From: Paraburkholderia agricolaris
GTDB lineage: Bacteria > Pseudomonadota > Gammaproteobacteria > Burkholderiales > Burkholderiaceae
Reading direction: 5' to 3'
Assembly: GCF_009455635.1 (NCBI RefSeq)
Contig: NZ_QPER01000002.1
Coordinates: forward strand, 1,798,001-1,862,000
DNA length: 64,000 bases
Position 1 is the stretch's first letter. Each line of letters starts with the position of its first letter. The translations under genes and the position numbers were made by a program. The notes under the pieces were generated by a model that ran no database searches, was not told the DNA's origin, and worked only from the letters and a program-made list of their open reading frames with translations. Below are positions 8,088 through 16,935 of this stretch, in pieces.

Positions 8088-8798
8088 ATGTCCAACGATA
8101 CTGACTTGCCAAAATCTGCTGTAGAGCGCCCGGATACCGGCTTCGATGCCGGCGGTGGCAGTGGGCCGTCGGCTGCGGCGCCACCGGTGCGCTTCGGACG
8201 TCTTGCACTATGCGTTGCAACGGCGAGTTCGCTGGCTGTCGGCGTGGTGGGTACGGTCGCGTATGGGGTCTGGTTCAACCACGACCAGCAAAGGTACGCG
8301 GACGCTATCGCGGGAGCACGGCAGGCGCTCGGCGCGGTTGGGTCGACGGCGGTAAGACAGGCGATCGCTGAATCGATTACACCGCCCGGGTCGGCCACAG
8401 CACCCGCGCGGACAGCAGCGGCAGCACCGGTCATGGACGAGGCAGGCGAGAAACAGGCCTCCTGGTCCGGCCCGGTTACCCGACCTCCCGCGCCGGCGCC
8501 GACGCCTACGCCGATGCCTACGGTTACCCAGACCGCGGTGGCCGACGCGACACCGGCCACGGTTTCTACGCCTGCCGTTCTTCACGCGGCATCCCCCTCC
8601 AATCCTCCCGCACAGCAACCGGGAGTCGGCCGCTCGGGCAGAGATGCGCGTCTTGCGCAGTCGGATCGCCGCTCTGCGCCGACGGCCAATGCCAGGCATA
8701 AGAGCAGTCTGTTCGCCCGCATGGGTTCGTTCTTTCGTCGCGTGAGCTATCGCCAGCATGGCACCGGAAGCCAGCAAGACCTCTATTCCCATCCCTGA
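8088..8798 (+). CDS. Single-pass membrane protein of unknown function
   Basis: 236 residues. One transmembrane helix near residues 38-60 (LALCVATASSLAVGVVGTVAYGVW) is followed by a long low-complexity region rich in Ala, Pro and Thr, including PAPAPTPTPMPTVTQ, and a basic C terminus. No family recognised. ATG 8088 has GGAGAG about 9 bases upstream. The last 41 bases overlap the start of the GGDEF gene in another frame, suggesting translational coupling and a shared role in signalling. Confidence 0.65.
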   Translation: MSNDTDLPKSAVERPDTGFDAGGGSGPSAAAPPVRFGRLALCVATASSLAVGVVGTVAYGVWFNHDQQRYADAIAGARQALGAVGSTAVRQAIAESITPPGSATAPARTAAAAPVMDEAGEKQASWSGPVTRPPAPAPTPTPMPTVTQTAVADATPATVSTPAVLHAASPSNPPAQQPGVGRSGRDARLAQSDRRSAPTANARHKSSLFARMGSFFRRVSYRQHGTGSQQDLYSHP

Positions 8799-9921
8799 GC
8801 GAACGCGTAGCCAGTTCGCCGCGGGCAGGCGCGCGCTCGCCATCCGCTTCAGGCCGGGCCCGGCTGTGATCGCCACCGCCGCGCTGATTTGTCTGCTGAC
8901 AGGACTTCTGTACCTTGCGCTGCAGATCCGAACGATCTTCTCCGATCAGTTGAAGCAGGAATACGCGGGGCTCGTTCTCGAAGCGGTCGAACGCGCGGAA
9001 AGCGCGCGAAACGTGGTCGGCATCTGGCAGCAACTGCCGGACGCCGCGCAAGCCGGTGCCGCCGGATATCGGGGGTCTCAGGGGTACCGGCAAGCGCGAA
9101 CCGAACTCGCTCAGCGGCTCGCGTCACTCGCGGCGCTGGTGAATGCCAGTCCATCGGCGGCGCCGCGTTTGCCCGCATCTTCGCTTACCCGCGACGCCGA
9201 TCTGCGCGATACGGATGCCGCGCTCGGTGCCGCGTCGGCCTGGTGGCGAGCACAACGCGACGCGGACAGCGCCGACGTGCGCGTGCGGATTGCTCACATT
9301 GCGCGCACGCTGATCGCATTGGCAGCGTTGCTGTTCTGCATGCTGATCACCGCGCTGGGGATGTATGCGAAACGCAATCGCCTGCTGGCAGGCAGGTCGA
9401 ACGAATTCGAATGGGCGGCGCTGCACGACGCAATGACCGGCTTGCCGAACCGGCGCAAGCTGTTCGCCTCACTCGAAGCCGTGGTGACGAAATCGCGCGC
9501 GTTCGCGGCGCCTTGCAAAATCGCCGTGCTGTATGTGGATCTGGATGGCTTCAAGCACGTCAACGATTCGCTCGGCCACCGCGTCGGCGATGAATTTCTG
9601 ATCGCCGTTTCGAAGCGCTTTCGTGAGTCGGTGCGTAAAGGCGATGTGGTCGCGCGGATCGGCGGCGACGAATTCGCCATCCTGGTGTGCGAGTTTTCGA
9701 CGAATGCAGAGCTGGGCGAAATCGCCCGGCGGCTGATTGCCTGCGTAGCTCAAACGGACCGGGAGATAGGGGTCGGCGGGGTTCGCGCCAGCATCGGCAT
9801 TGCCAGTTTTCCTGATCCCGTCGACGATTATCATCGCCTTGTGGCCTCCGCCGACGAGGCGATGTACCAGGTCAAACGTAGTGGCAAGAACAGTTACGCG
9901 TTCGCAAACGGGGCGAGTTGA
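8758..9921 (+). CDS. Membrane-bound diguanylate cyclase (GGDEF)
   Basis: 387 residues. Two transmembrane helices (about 38-58 and 186-205) frame a roughly 125-residue periplasmic sensor region; the cytoplasmic GGDEF domain follows. The active-site motif is intact GGDEF (302-306), and RKGD (293-296) lies five residues before it, the spacing of the inhibitory I-site that binds c-di-GMP. The protein should make c-di-GMP from GTP in response to a periplasmic cue, with product inhibition. It overlaps the preceding membrane-protein gene by 41 bases. No EAL domain is attached. Confidence 0.92.
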   Translation: MAPEASKTSIPIPERTRSQFAAGRRALAIRFRPGPAVIATAALICLLTGLLYLALQIRTIFSDQLKQEYAGLVLEAVERAESARNVVGIWQQLPDAAQAGAAGYRGSQGYRQARTELAQRLASLAALVNASPSAAPRLPASSLTRDADLRDTDAALGAASAWWRAQRDADSADVRVRIAHIARTLIALAALLFCMLITALGMYAKRNRLLAGRSNEFEWAALHDAMTGLPNRRKLFASLEAVVTKSRAFAAPCKIAVLYVDLDGFKHVNDSLGHRVGDEFLIAVSKRFRESVRKGDVVARIGGDEFAILVCEFSTNAELGEIARRLIACVAQTDREIGVGGVRASIGIASFPDPVDDYHRLVASADEAMYQVKRSGKNSYAFANGAS

Positions 9922-9948
9922 TCCGCGCCTTTGATGATGCCCACCAGC

Positions 9949-10254
9949 TTAGAGCGTCGTGGCCTTTTCAGACGTCAGCGTCAACTTGCGGCGCGATAGT
10001 TCGTTGATCAACACGATGCGCAGCGCGTCGGACAGGTGTTTCCATCCGCGAATTTCGTCGCGTGTGCGCAGACAGCCGATGCACCAATCCGTATTGCTGT
10101 CGATTTTGCAGATGTCGATGCAAGGCGAGGGAACCGTCGCGATCGGCTCGATCGGCGCAGCGGTTGCGCTGGCTTGATGCTGTTTTTTATCGAATACCTC
10201 CGCAGCGCCAGGCTGGCATTCCATGTCACACGCAGCGCTCTTTAAGTCGCTCAT
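9949..10254 (-). CDS. DUF1289-domain protein
   Basis: 101 residues. The core PCIDICKIDSNTDWCIGCLR contains four cysteines in the DUF1289 pattern, followed by EIRGW, all typical of this small probable metal-binding family. The first 40 residues are variable, and an internal Met could be the true start. Convergent with the GGDEF gene, 27 bases apart. Function not established. Confidence 0.85.
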   Translation of the reverse strand: MSDLKSAACDMECQPGAAEVFDKKQHQASATAAPIEPIATVPSPCIDICKIDSNTDWCIGCLRTRDEIRGWKHLSDALRIVLINELSRRKLTLTSEKATTL

Positions 10255-10485
10255 TTCCGAATCCGTTCTACTTGAATTGGCTGTGAGCGCCGTCGATCAG
10301 TCGTTCGGCCACGCGCTCCAGAATTGGCCCGCGGGAGTATAGCAAGCGGCTGCACAACCCTGCGCCTCGCGCGCGAACGCACGCGCCGACTTATTTCGTG
10401 TTAAAAAATCGGGGCCTGCCGATATGCGATGAAATACGTCGGCACGGCTGCCGTCGTTCCGAAGTCATCCGCAGCGGAAGAGTCA

Positions 10486-11337
10486 ATGTCCAGATATTCG
10501 TTGATACGCGCCCTTGAGCGTGCAAGCCGGCCTGAGTGGATCGTTGCTGTGCTGACGGCAACACTGGCGGCCTGCGCGCCGCTACCGCCGGCTGCAAATC
10601 CGGCTGCAAATCCGGTCGCGGATCAAACCCAGCATCAGGATGCGCCGCAAGCGCCTGCTTCGGTTGCGGTGCGCTCAGCCGACGGGCCGCTGCCGGTTCC
10701 TCCGAATCTCATCGCGTTGACGCAGGCGGCGGGCCAGAAACGCCTGATGGCCACCGCCCACAACCGGTCGTACTGGCCGCTTTCGCAGTACTTCGAAACG
10801 CAGCGCAACGAGGCTTACTGTTCGGTCGCGACCTCGGTGATGGCGCTCAATGCTCTGGGCATTCGCCGTCCCGAGTCGACGTTGTATCCGGATTTTCCAT
10901 ACTTCTCGCAAGAGGATTTCTTTCGCAACGTCGATCCGCAGGTGGCCAATGCCGCGCGGGTATCGAAGGAAGGCATGACGCTCGACCAGCTCAGCGCGGC
11001 CCTGAACGCATTTCCTGTCGAGGTGAAGGCGTTCCATGCCAACGATCTGACGCTCGGCCAGTTTCGCGATCTGATTCGCGACACGACGAGCCGCAGTGGC
11101 CGCTTTGCGTTGCTGAACTTCAGGCGGGTGGACATCGGTGAAACAGGCGGCGGCCATTGGTCGCCACTGGCCGCTTACGACGCCGCCAGCGATAGCGCGC
11201 TGCTGCTCGATGTCGCGCGCTACAAGTATCCGGCGGCGTGGGTGCCGGTCGCGCAGCTGTACGCGGGAGCCTTGGCGGTCGACTACGTCAGCGGACTTTC
11301 ACGCGGGATTGTGATCGTCGGCACGCGAGCGCATTAG
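10486..11337 (+). CDS. Phytochelatin-synthase-like lipoprotein
   Basis: 283 residues. A signal peptide ending TLAAC marks a lipoprotein. The rest matches the papain-like phytochelatin synthase catalytic domain (PF05023): C112 in NEAYCSVATSVMALN, H224 in GGGHWSPLA and D242 in LLLDVARYKYPAAWV form the catalytic triad. Bacterial versions usually act as gamma-Glu-Cys peptidases on glutathione and its conjugates rather than polymerising phytochelatin. ATG 10486 is chosen because it starts the lipoprotein signal and has GGAAGAG upstream; ATG 10429 is also in frame. The mature N terminus is Pro/Ala-rich linker with a short repeated AANP. Confidence 0.88.
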   Translation: MSRYSLIRALERASRPEWIVAVLTATLAACAPLPPAANPAANPVADQTQHQDAPQAPASVAVRSADGPLPVPPNLIALTQAAGQKRLMATAHNRSYWPLSQYFETQRNEAYCSVATSVMALNALGIRRPESTLYPDFPYFSQEDFFRNVDPQVANAARVSKEGMTLDQLSAALNAFPVEVKAFHANDLTLGQFRDLIRDTTSRSGRFALLNFRRVDIGETGGGHWSPLAAYDAASDSALLLDVARYKYPAAWVPVAQLYAGALAVDYVSGLSRGIVIVGTRAH

Positions 11338-11427
11338 CGCTTTCTCACGGCTTGCCGGTCCCGCAGACCGTCCGGCGCGATTGCTATTGCTATGGCTATT
11401 GCCGGCCGCGATTGAACTGAGCGCACC

Positions 11428-12075
11428 TCAATCGTCCTGATTGCGCCACTCGGTGAGTCCCTCGCGCGCATTCAATTCGATGAACGACGGCAGCGCGCGC
11501 AACCCGCGGATATAGCGCGCGAGATGCGGCCAGCCGAGTGCCGGACGCGGCATATTGCGTGTCCAGCGCATCAGCACGACGGCGAGGAAATCCGCCGTGC
11601 TGAGCTTGCCGCCGACCAGATAATCGCGTCCGTCGGCGAGTTCGGTGTCGAGCCGGTCACAGGCTTCTTCGATGCGGCGTCGCGCAAGCGCCCGAACGCC
11701 TTCGGCCCCCGCGGGATCGCCGTCGCTATCGGCGTAAAACCAGTCGCGCATGGCGGGCAGCACCGTGTTGGCCAGATAGATCATCAACTCCAGCCACGCC
11801 GCGCGCTCAGCGGAGCCGGGCTCGGGGGCAAAGCCCGCTTCAGGATGCCGTTCGGCCAGCAGCATGAGCAACGCGGCCGACTCGTGGCGCGGCGTGCCGT
11901 CGACCATCAGCGTAGGCACGCGGCCAGAGGGATTCAGCCGCAGATATTCAGGGTTGCGCTGATTGCCGACATTGATATCGACGAGCCGGGTCTCGAACTG
12001 GATGCCCATTTCTATCAGCATCCAGTGAACCGCCATACTGGCCGCGCCTGGCGAATAGCAAAGAAGGTAGTCCAT
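11428..12075 (-). CDS. Glutathione S-transferase family protein
   Basis: 215 residues. The N-terminal domain has YSPGAASMAVHWMLIE (position of the catalytic Ser/Tyr region of beta/theta-like GSTs), LNPSGRVPTLMVDG with the cis-proline and HESAALLMLLAE. The helical domain contains LVGGKLSTADFLAVVLM. It resembles GstB/YfcG-like enzymes. Convergent with the phytochelatin-synthase-like gene, 90 bases apart; both would act on glutathione compounds but in different compartments. Confidence 0.9.
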   Translation of the reverse strand: MDYLLCYSPGAASMAVHWMLIEMGIQFETRLVDINVGNQRNPEYLRLNPSGRVPTLMVDGTPRHESAALLMLLAERHPEAGFAPEPGSAERAAWLELMIYLANTVLPAMRDWFYADSDGDPAGAEGVRALARRRIEEACDRLDTELADGRDYLVGGKLSTADFLAVVLMRWTRNMPRPALGWPHLARYIRGLRALPSFIELNAREGLTEWRNQDD

Positions 12076-12291
12076 TTATCCGTTGACGAGGTTGGCTGAA
12101 GTGGGGCGTAGTCTAACGCTATCCTTGCCGGGCACGCACGCGGCAGGCCTGCAAAATGCGCATGATATCGGCCGCCCGAAGCCCCGCGGCCGGCCCGCGC
12201 GATTGCCGTCCTTACGAAAACTCGTGGGTGGCTCATCGGTCGTTAATGGTCCTATGCTGCCCCTGTTCATGTTCGAAGGTGACGCAACGCG

Positions 12292-14145
12292 ATGTGTGCA
12301 CTCGATAGGCGGACTTTGCTAAAAGGCGCGCTCGCCGCGCCGTTGCTGGGCGTAGCGGCGCGCTCTCCTGTGCACGCCCAGCACGCGCCGAATGGTCCAA
12401 CTGAACCGGCGATGGGCCCGACCCAACGCCGCGTGCGGCCCGGCGACCCGTCATGGCCGTCGGCGCAGGCCTGGCAGGAGCTGAACCGGGCCGTCGAGGG
12501 CCGCCTGAGCGCTGTCACTTCGCCATTGGCGATCTGCGCGCAAACGCCTGCAAGCACGGCTTGCATGGAAGTCTTCGGGCGCCTGAAAAACCCGTACTAC
12601 CTCGGCGACACCCCTGCGCTGACGCAGGCATCAGGATGGCTCGATGCATGGACATCGGCGCCGAGCGCCTACATGGTGGCTGTCGCCAACGCGAAAGACG
12701 TCGCACGCACAATCGCTTTCGCGCGCGAACATTGTCTGCGTCTGGTCGTTAAAGGCGGCGGTCATAGCTATCAGGGCACGTCGAACGCGGCCGATTCTCT
12801 GCTGGTCTGGACGAGATCCATGCGCGACATCACCCTGCACGATGCGTTCGTGCCGGCAGGATGCGAAGGGCGCCTGAAGCCCGCGCCCGCGGTGACGGTA
12901 GGCGCCGGTGCGCTGTGGGGACACGTGTACGACGCCGTGACAACGCGCGGCGGCCGCTATGTTCAAGGCGGCGGCTGCCTGACGGTGGGCGTGGCCGGGC
13001 TCGTGCAAGGGGGCGGCTTCGGCAGTTTTTCGAAACGGTTCGGCACCGCCGCCGCGAGTTTGCTGCAGGCTGAAGTCGTCACAGCCGATGGCGAGGTGCG
13101 AATCGTCAATGCATGCTCACACCCGGATCTTTTCTGGGGGTTGAAGGGCGGTGGTGGCGGCAGTCTCGGCGTCGTCACGAGCCTGACGCTACGCACGCAC
13201 GAGTTGCCCGATCAGTTCGGTCTGATACGCGCGACAGTGAAGGCATCGTCGGACGACGCGTTCAAAGCGCTGATCGGCGAGTTCGTCGCATTCAGCGCCG
13301 ACCATCTGGTGAGCGAGCATTGGGGCGAAACGGTTGCCTTCCACGCCGACAACACGTTAGGCATTTCGATGCTGTTTCAGGGCATGAACCAGAACGATGC
13401 CGCACATGTCTGGCAACCGTTTTTCGATTGGATCGCGGAGCCCGCCCACGGTTGCACGACAACACCGCCACAAGTGCTGAGCCTGCCGGCGCGACGTTTG
13501 TGGGACGCTGGCTTCATGATGCAGCATCTGCCCGGCGTGCTGAAGATTGACGATCGTCCGGGCACGCCGGCAGAGAATGTTTTCTGGACGAGCAACGTCG
13601 GCGAGGCGGGGCAATATCTGTACGGCTATACCTCGACATGGCTGCCTGTTGCGCTGGTAGCGCCAACTCAGCGGGGCCGTCTGATCGATGCGCTGTTCGC
13701 GAGCACCCGGCACTGGACGGTCTCCTTGCACTTCAATAAAGGGCTCGCGGGGGCACCAGCGGACGCATTGAACGCGACCCGGGATACCCCGATGAACCCG
13801 GCCGTACTCGACGCCTTTGCATTGGCGATCATTGCAGGCGAGGGTGCTCCGGCCTTTCCCGGCATGCCGGGCCACGAACCAGAGGAGGCGCAGGGACGGC
13901 GCGCTGCAACGAGAGTCGCGCAGGCTGCGCAGACACTGCGTACGGTTGTCCCGGAGCCTGGCACCTATTTGTCCGAGAGCAATTTCTTCGAAGCCGACTG
14001 GCAGCACGCGAACTGGGGAAGCAATTACGCGCGGCTGGCTGCCGTGAAACGCAAATACGATCCCGACGGCCTGTTCTTCGTTCATCACGGCGTGAACTCG
14101 GAAGAGTGGAGTGCCGATGGCTTCACGAGAGTCCGAAACAGATAA
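12292..14145 (+). CDS. Tat-exported FAD-linked oxidase, berberine-bridge type
   Basis: 617 residues. RRTLLKGALAAP is a twin-arginine signal. The FAD-binding PCMH domain has GGGHSYQG with H158 and VQGGGCLTVGVAGLVQGGG with C229, the two residues that attach FAD bicovalently in berberine-bridge and glucooligosaccharide oxidases. The C-terminal BBE domain (ESNFFEADWQHANWG, then RKYDPDGLFFVHHGV) is present. A periplasmic oxidase of a carbohydrate or other alcohol is likely; the substrate is not predictable. The length is longer than most (450-550), with an additional N-terminal segment after the signal. Confidence 0.9.
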   Translation: MCALDRRTLLKGALAAPLLGVAARSPVHAQHAPNGPTEPAMGPTQRRVRPGDPSWPSAQAWQELNRAVEGRLSAVTSPLAICAQTPASTACMEVFGRLKNPYYLGDTPALTQASGWLDAWTSAPSAYMVAVANAKDVARTIAFAREHCLRLVVKGGGHSYQGTSNAADSLLVWTRSMRDITLHDAFVPAGCEGRLKPAPAVTVGAGALWGHVYDAVTTRGGRYVQGGGCLTVGVAGLVQGGGFGSFSKRFGTAAASLLQAEVVTADGEVRIVNACSHPDLFWGLKGGGGGSLGVVTSLTLRTHELPDQFGLIRATVKASSDDAFKALIGEFVAFSADHLVSEHWGETVAFHADNTLGISMLFQGMNQNDAAHVWQPFFDWIAEPAHGCTTTPPQVLSLPARRLWDAGFMMQHLPGVLKIDDRPGTPAENVFWTSNVGEAGQYLYGYTSTWLPVALVAPTQRGRLIDALFASTRHWTVSLHFNKGLAGAPADALNATRDTPMNPAVLDAFALAIIAGEGAPAFPGMPGHEPEEAQGRRAATRVAQAAQTLRTVVPEPGTYLSESNFFEADWQHANWGSNYARLAAVKRKYDPDGLFFVHHGVNSEEWSADGFTRVRNR

Positions 14146-14175
14146 GGGGCTGACGCCTAAGGCGACCAGCCCCTT
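14144..14175. terminator. Bidirectional terminator hairpin
   Basis: AAGGGGCTG (14144-14152) pairs perfectly with CAGCCCCTT (14167-14175), and an inner CGCC/GGCG pair (14154-14157, 14161-14164) closes a TAA loop. It starts inside the stop codon of the oxidase and lies between convergent genes. Confidence 0.75.
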
Positions 14176-14207
14176 CAACCACTATGCGGCAAGCTACGAA
14201 GAACGCC

Positions 14208-15680
14208 TCAATGCACCGGCGCGTGAGTCTGCTCGGCCGGCCGCGGCTGCGTCACGGCGCTCACCAGAACAAAAACGATGATGTTCACCGCCAACGCCAG
14301 GAAGCCGATATTGATGTCCTTTAGCCCGTCGGGCAAGAACGGCATCAACTGCCCAATACTCAGATGCAGCGTGGTGGTCAGCGCCACGACCGCGACGCCC
14401 GCCAGAATCCCGCAAAACGCGCCGTACTTGGTTGCCCGGTTATGCGGCATCAAACTGCAGATCACTGCCGGAAAGAGCTGGGTCACAAAGCTGTAGCCCA
14501 TCAGCAGCAAAGCCACGATCGTCTCGCCGCCGTGCAGCGTAAACCCGACGGCCACCAGCGCCACCACCGGCACCAGGAAGCGCGCGAGGTTGGTCACTGT
14601 CGCGTCGGATGCATTGCGGCTTATCATGCCGCGATACACGTCGTTGGCAAGCAGCGTGGATGCCGACGTCAGGATCATCGATCCCGGCACCAGCGCCGTC
14701 AGAATCCCGGCCCCGCCGATCACGCCGACGAACCACGGGTCGAAAGTCTGCAACGACAGGCGCAACAGCGACAGGTCGATGTCGCCGCCCTTCAGGCCCG
14801 GCACCTTCAGCGTTGCCGCAAAGCCCACGAAGAACACGAACAGCAGAATGAGCTGGTACAGCGGCAGCACCATCGCGTTACGGCGGAAAATACGCTCGTT
14901 TTTCGCCGTGAAAATCGAACCAAACGAGTGCGGCCACATGAAGAAGCCCAGCGCGGTGAGGAGCACGGTCGACTGGAACCAGATCACGCTCGACCCCTTG
15001 GCGGGGAAGTTCAGGAAGCCCGGGCGGGCGGTGTCGATGGCGCGGAACATGTCGCTGAAGCCGCCGTAGTAGTGCAACGGCAGGTAGATGCCGAGGAACA
15101 GCACGATCGCCAGAATCAGGATATCTTTCACCACCGAATTCCACGCCGAGCCGCGCACGCCGGAGACGGTCACATAAGCCGTCACCACCGCGGCGCCGAT
15201 CCAGATGGCGGTTGTCGAGGAAATTGCGCCATACGACGCTGTCGCCACGATGATGCCGAGGCCCTTGAGTTGCAGCACCAGGTACGGAATCAGCGCGGCC
15301 ACGCCGACCAGCGCAACCAGCGTGCCGAGCGCCGGGCTATCGTATTTGCGCGTGAAGAAATGTGGCTGCGAAACGAGGCGATGGTCTTTCGCGTAACGCC
15401 AGATCGGCGGCAGCATCCAGTACGAAAGGATGTACGCCAGCGTGCCGTAGGCAAGAATGTAGTAGACGGGTGCGCCCTTGCCGTACGCGAAGCCGCTGCC
15501 GCCGAGGAAGGTGAAGGTCGTATAGATTTCGCCGGCCATCAGCAGGAACACGAACGCGGTGCCGAAGCTGCGGCCGCCCACGGTCCACTGTTCGAGACTC
15601 ATGTCGTGGCCGCGCCGCGCGCGCACACCCAGGTACAGCGCAAACAGCGTAATGGCCGCAATAATGATGAGTGCGCTCAT
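14208..15680 (-). CDS. Sodium:solute symporter (SSS family)
   Basis: 490 residues with about 13 hydrophobic helices, typical of the SSS family. Landmarks are WTVGGRSFGTAFVFLLMAGEIYTTFTFLGGSGFAY near the N terminus and GAGILTALVPGSMILTSASTLLANDVYR in the middle. The preceding DUF3311 gene overlaps by 4 bases (ATGA), an arrangement known for monocarboxylate permeases of the MctP kind, so acetate, lactate or pyruvate uptake is a reasonable guess. ATG 15680 is used; an open frame extends upstream but overlaps DUF3311. Confidence 0.88.
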   Translation of the reverse strand: MSALIIIAAITLFALYLGVRARRGHDMSLEQWTVGGRSFGTAFVFLLMAGEIYTTFTFLGGSGFAYGKGAPVYYILAYGTLAYILSYWMLPPIWRYAKDHRLVSQPHFFTRKYDSPALGTLVALVGVAALIPYLVLQLKGLGIIVATASYGAISSTTAIWIGAAVVTAYVTVSGVRGSAWNSVVKDILILAIVLFLGIYLPLHYYGGFSDMFRAIDTARPGFLNFPAKGSSVIWFQSTVLLTALGFFMWPHSFGSIFTAKNERIFRRNAMVLPLYQLILLFVFFVGFAATLKVPGLKGGDIDLSLLRLSLQTFDPWFVGVIGGAGILTALVPGSMILTSASTLLANDVYRGMISRNASDATVTNLARFLVPVVALVAVGFTLHGGETIVALLLMGYSFVTQLFPAVICSLMPHNRATKYGAFCGILAGVAVVALTTTLHLSIGQLMPFLPDGLKDINIGFLALAVNIIVFVLVSAVTQPRPAEQTHAPVH

Positions 15681-15892
15681 GAGCGGGCCTCCTCGGCATC
15701 CGCCGCAAGCTGACGGTTGCTCGGATCCAGACGGTAGACGATCGCCATGATGAGGGCACTCAGGATCACCCACATGACGATCCAGGCCAGCACGAATGGC
15801 ATGCCGAATACCAGCGGTTCGACACGATTCACAAACGGGACGCCGAGCAGAATGCCGATGAACGGCAGCGCGGCGAGTGCACGAAGCAACAT
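15677..15892 (-). CDS. DUF3311 small membrane protein
   Basis: 71 residues with two transmembrane helices (ALAALPFIGILLGVPFVN and FVLAWIVMWVILSALIMAIVYRLDP). This matches DUF3311, a small partner encoded just before SSS symporters. GAGGAG lies 8 bases upstream of ATG 15892. Overlaps the symporter start by 4 bases, so translation is coupled; it is probably a subunit of the transporter. Confidence 0.88.
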   Translation of the reverse strand: MLLRALAALPFIGILLGVPFVNRVEPLVFGMPFVLAWIVMWVILSALIMAIVYRLDPSNRQLAADAEEARS

Positions 15893-16240
15893 GGGGGCAA
15901 CTCCTCGAACCGGTAAGTACGTCTCGTTGAAAGTGCAGCTTCGCTGAGGACTTTATGCCTGATGCTTCGAGCCCGTAAAGTCCGTCAAAAAAGTGTAGGC
16001 TTTCTGAAAGTTGTGCGCGCATCTTTCTGCGCCTGTCTGCTGCGGTGCAACGCCGCGCGTGGCTTGCATCGTCCCCTTTTTTACAGATTTGCGTGCCGCG
16101 CCGCGATATCATCTGAGTCACACAACGCGGGGCATCAATCTGGAGCGCCCACAAGCGTCCAGCACTTCAACTCAGCGTAGCGCTCCGGCGGGCCGTCAGT
16201 CAATCAAGCCGCCCGAGCCGCTGCCCGAAACGGATCGCAT
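15893..16240. other. Divergent intergenic region between DUF3311 and marC-like gene
   Basis: About 350 bases, no supported gene. It holds an 8-bp perfect inverted repeat GGACTTTA (15948-15955) / TAAAGTCC (15976-15983) with a 20-base spacer, 55 bases upstream of the DUF3311 start; this could be an operator or a leader hairpin. TTGACG on the minus strand just beyond it is a possible -35. Confidence 0.4.
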
Positions 16241-16915
16241 ATGGTCGAAAGTCTGGTCTCGGATATCCTGTTTGGCTTCACCGGGCTGATCAGCATCATC
16301 AATCCAATCGGCATGGCGTTCGTTTTTCTCGACCGCACCGCATCGCTCACCACCGAAGACCGCACCGCGCTCGCCAAGAAGATCGCCTTCAACGTGATGT
16401 GCGTGCTGCTGGTTGCCTTCTTTGTCGGCACCCCGATTCTGCATTTCTTCGGTATCTCCATGCAGGCCTTGCGTATCGGCGGCGGCCTCGCGGTAGCGGT
16501 AAGCGGCTGGCAGATGCTCAATGCGCCCGATACGCCGGCCGAACAGCCGGCAGTCAAGCGGGTGGATTCGGATAACGCGATGTCGAAGGCGTTTTTTCCT
16601 CTCACCATTCCGCTCACCACCGGGCCGGGTTCGATCGCCACCGCGATCGCGCTGACCGCGAACCGCACGCATAAACTTTCGGAGTTCGTGCTTTCGGGTA
16701 TCGCCTCAGTGGGGATCACGCTCCTCGTGGCCGTCACGGTCTATCTGGTCTACAGCCGGGCCGTGGTTTTCGCGAAGTATCTCGGCGCGGACGGCACCAA
16801 GGTCGCGATGCGCGTCTCGTCGTTTCTGCTGCTGTGCATCGGCGTGCAAATTATCCTGACCGGTTTTTCGGAGTTCCTGATACCGATCGCGCAGATGCAA
16901 CCCGTGGTCAAATAG
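16241..16915 (+). CDS. MarC-family integral membrane protein (UPF0056)
   Basis: 224 residues with six hydrophobic helices. Family landmarks are FTGLISIINPIGMAFVF at the N terminus and FFPLTIPLTTGPGSIATAIAL in the centre, the duplicated NPxG / PLTxGPG pattern of MarC. The biochemical role of the family is unknown, and the early link to multiple antibiotic resistance was not upheld. Followed 20 bases later by the amidotransferase gene in the same direction. Confidence 0.9.
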   Translation: MVESLVSDILFGFTGLISIINPIGMAFVFLDRTASLTTEDRTALAKKIAFNVMCVLLVAFFVGTPILHFFGISMQALRIGGGLAVAVSGWQMLNAPDTPAEQPAVKRVDSDNAMSKAFFPLTIPLTTGPGSIATAIALTANRTHKLSEFVLSGIASVGITLLVAVTVYLVYSRAVVFAKYLGADGTKVAMRVSSFLLLCIGVQIILTGFSEFLIPIAQMQPVVK

Positions 16916-16935
16916 CGAAGACAGGAGGGAATCTC

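Noticed and set aside
7844..8560. 238-codon minus-strand frame with Gly/Val-rich start
   Set aside because: Opposite the membrane-protein gene at 8088; the Gly/Val run is the complement of its Pro/Thr region.
14364..15713. 449-codon plus-strand frame opposite the sodium:solute symporter
   Set aside because: Composition dominated by Arg, Gln and His as expected of an antisense frame of a membrane protein.
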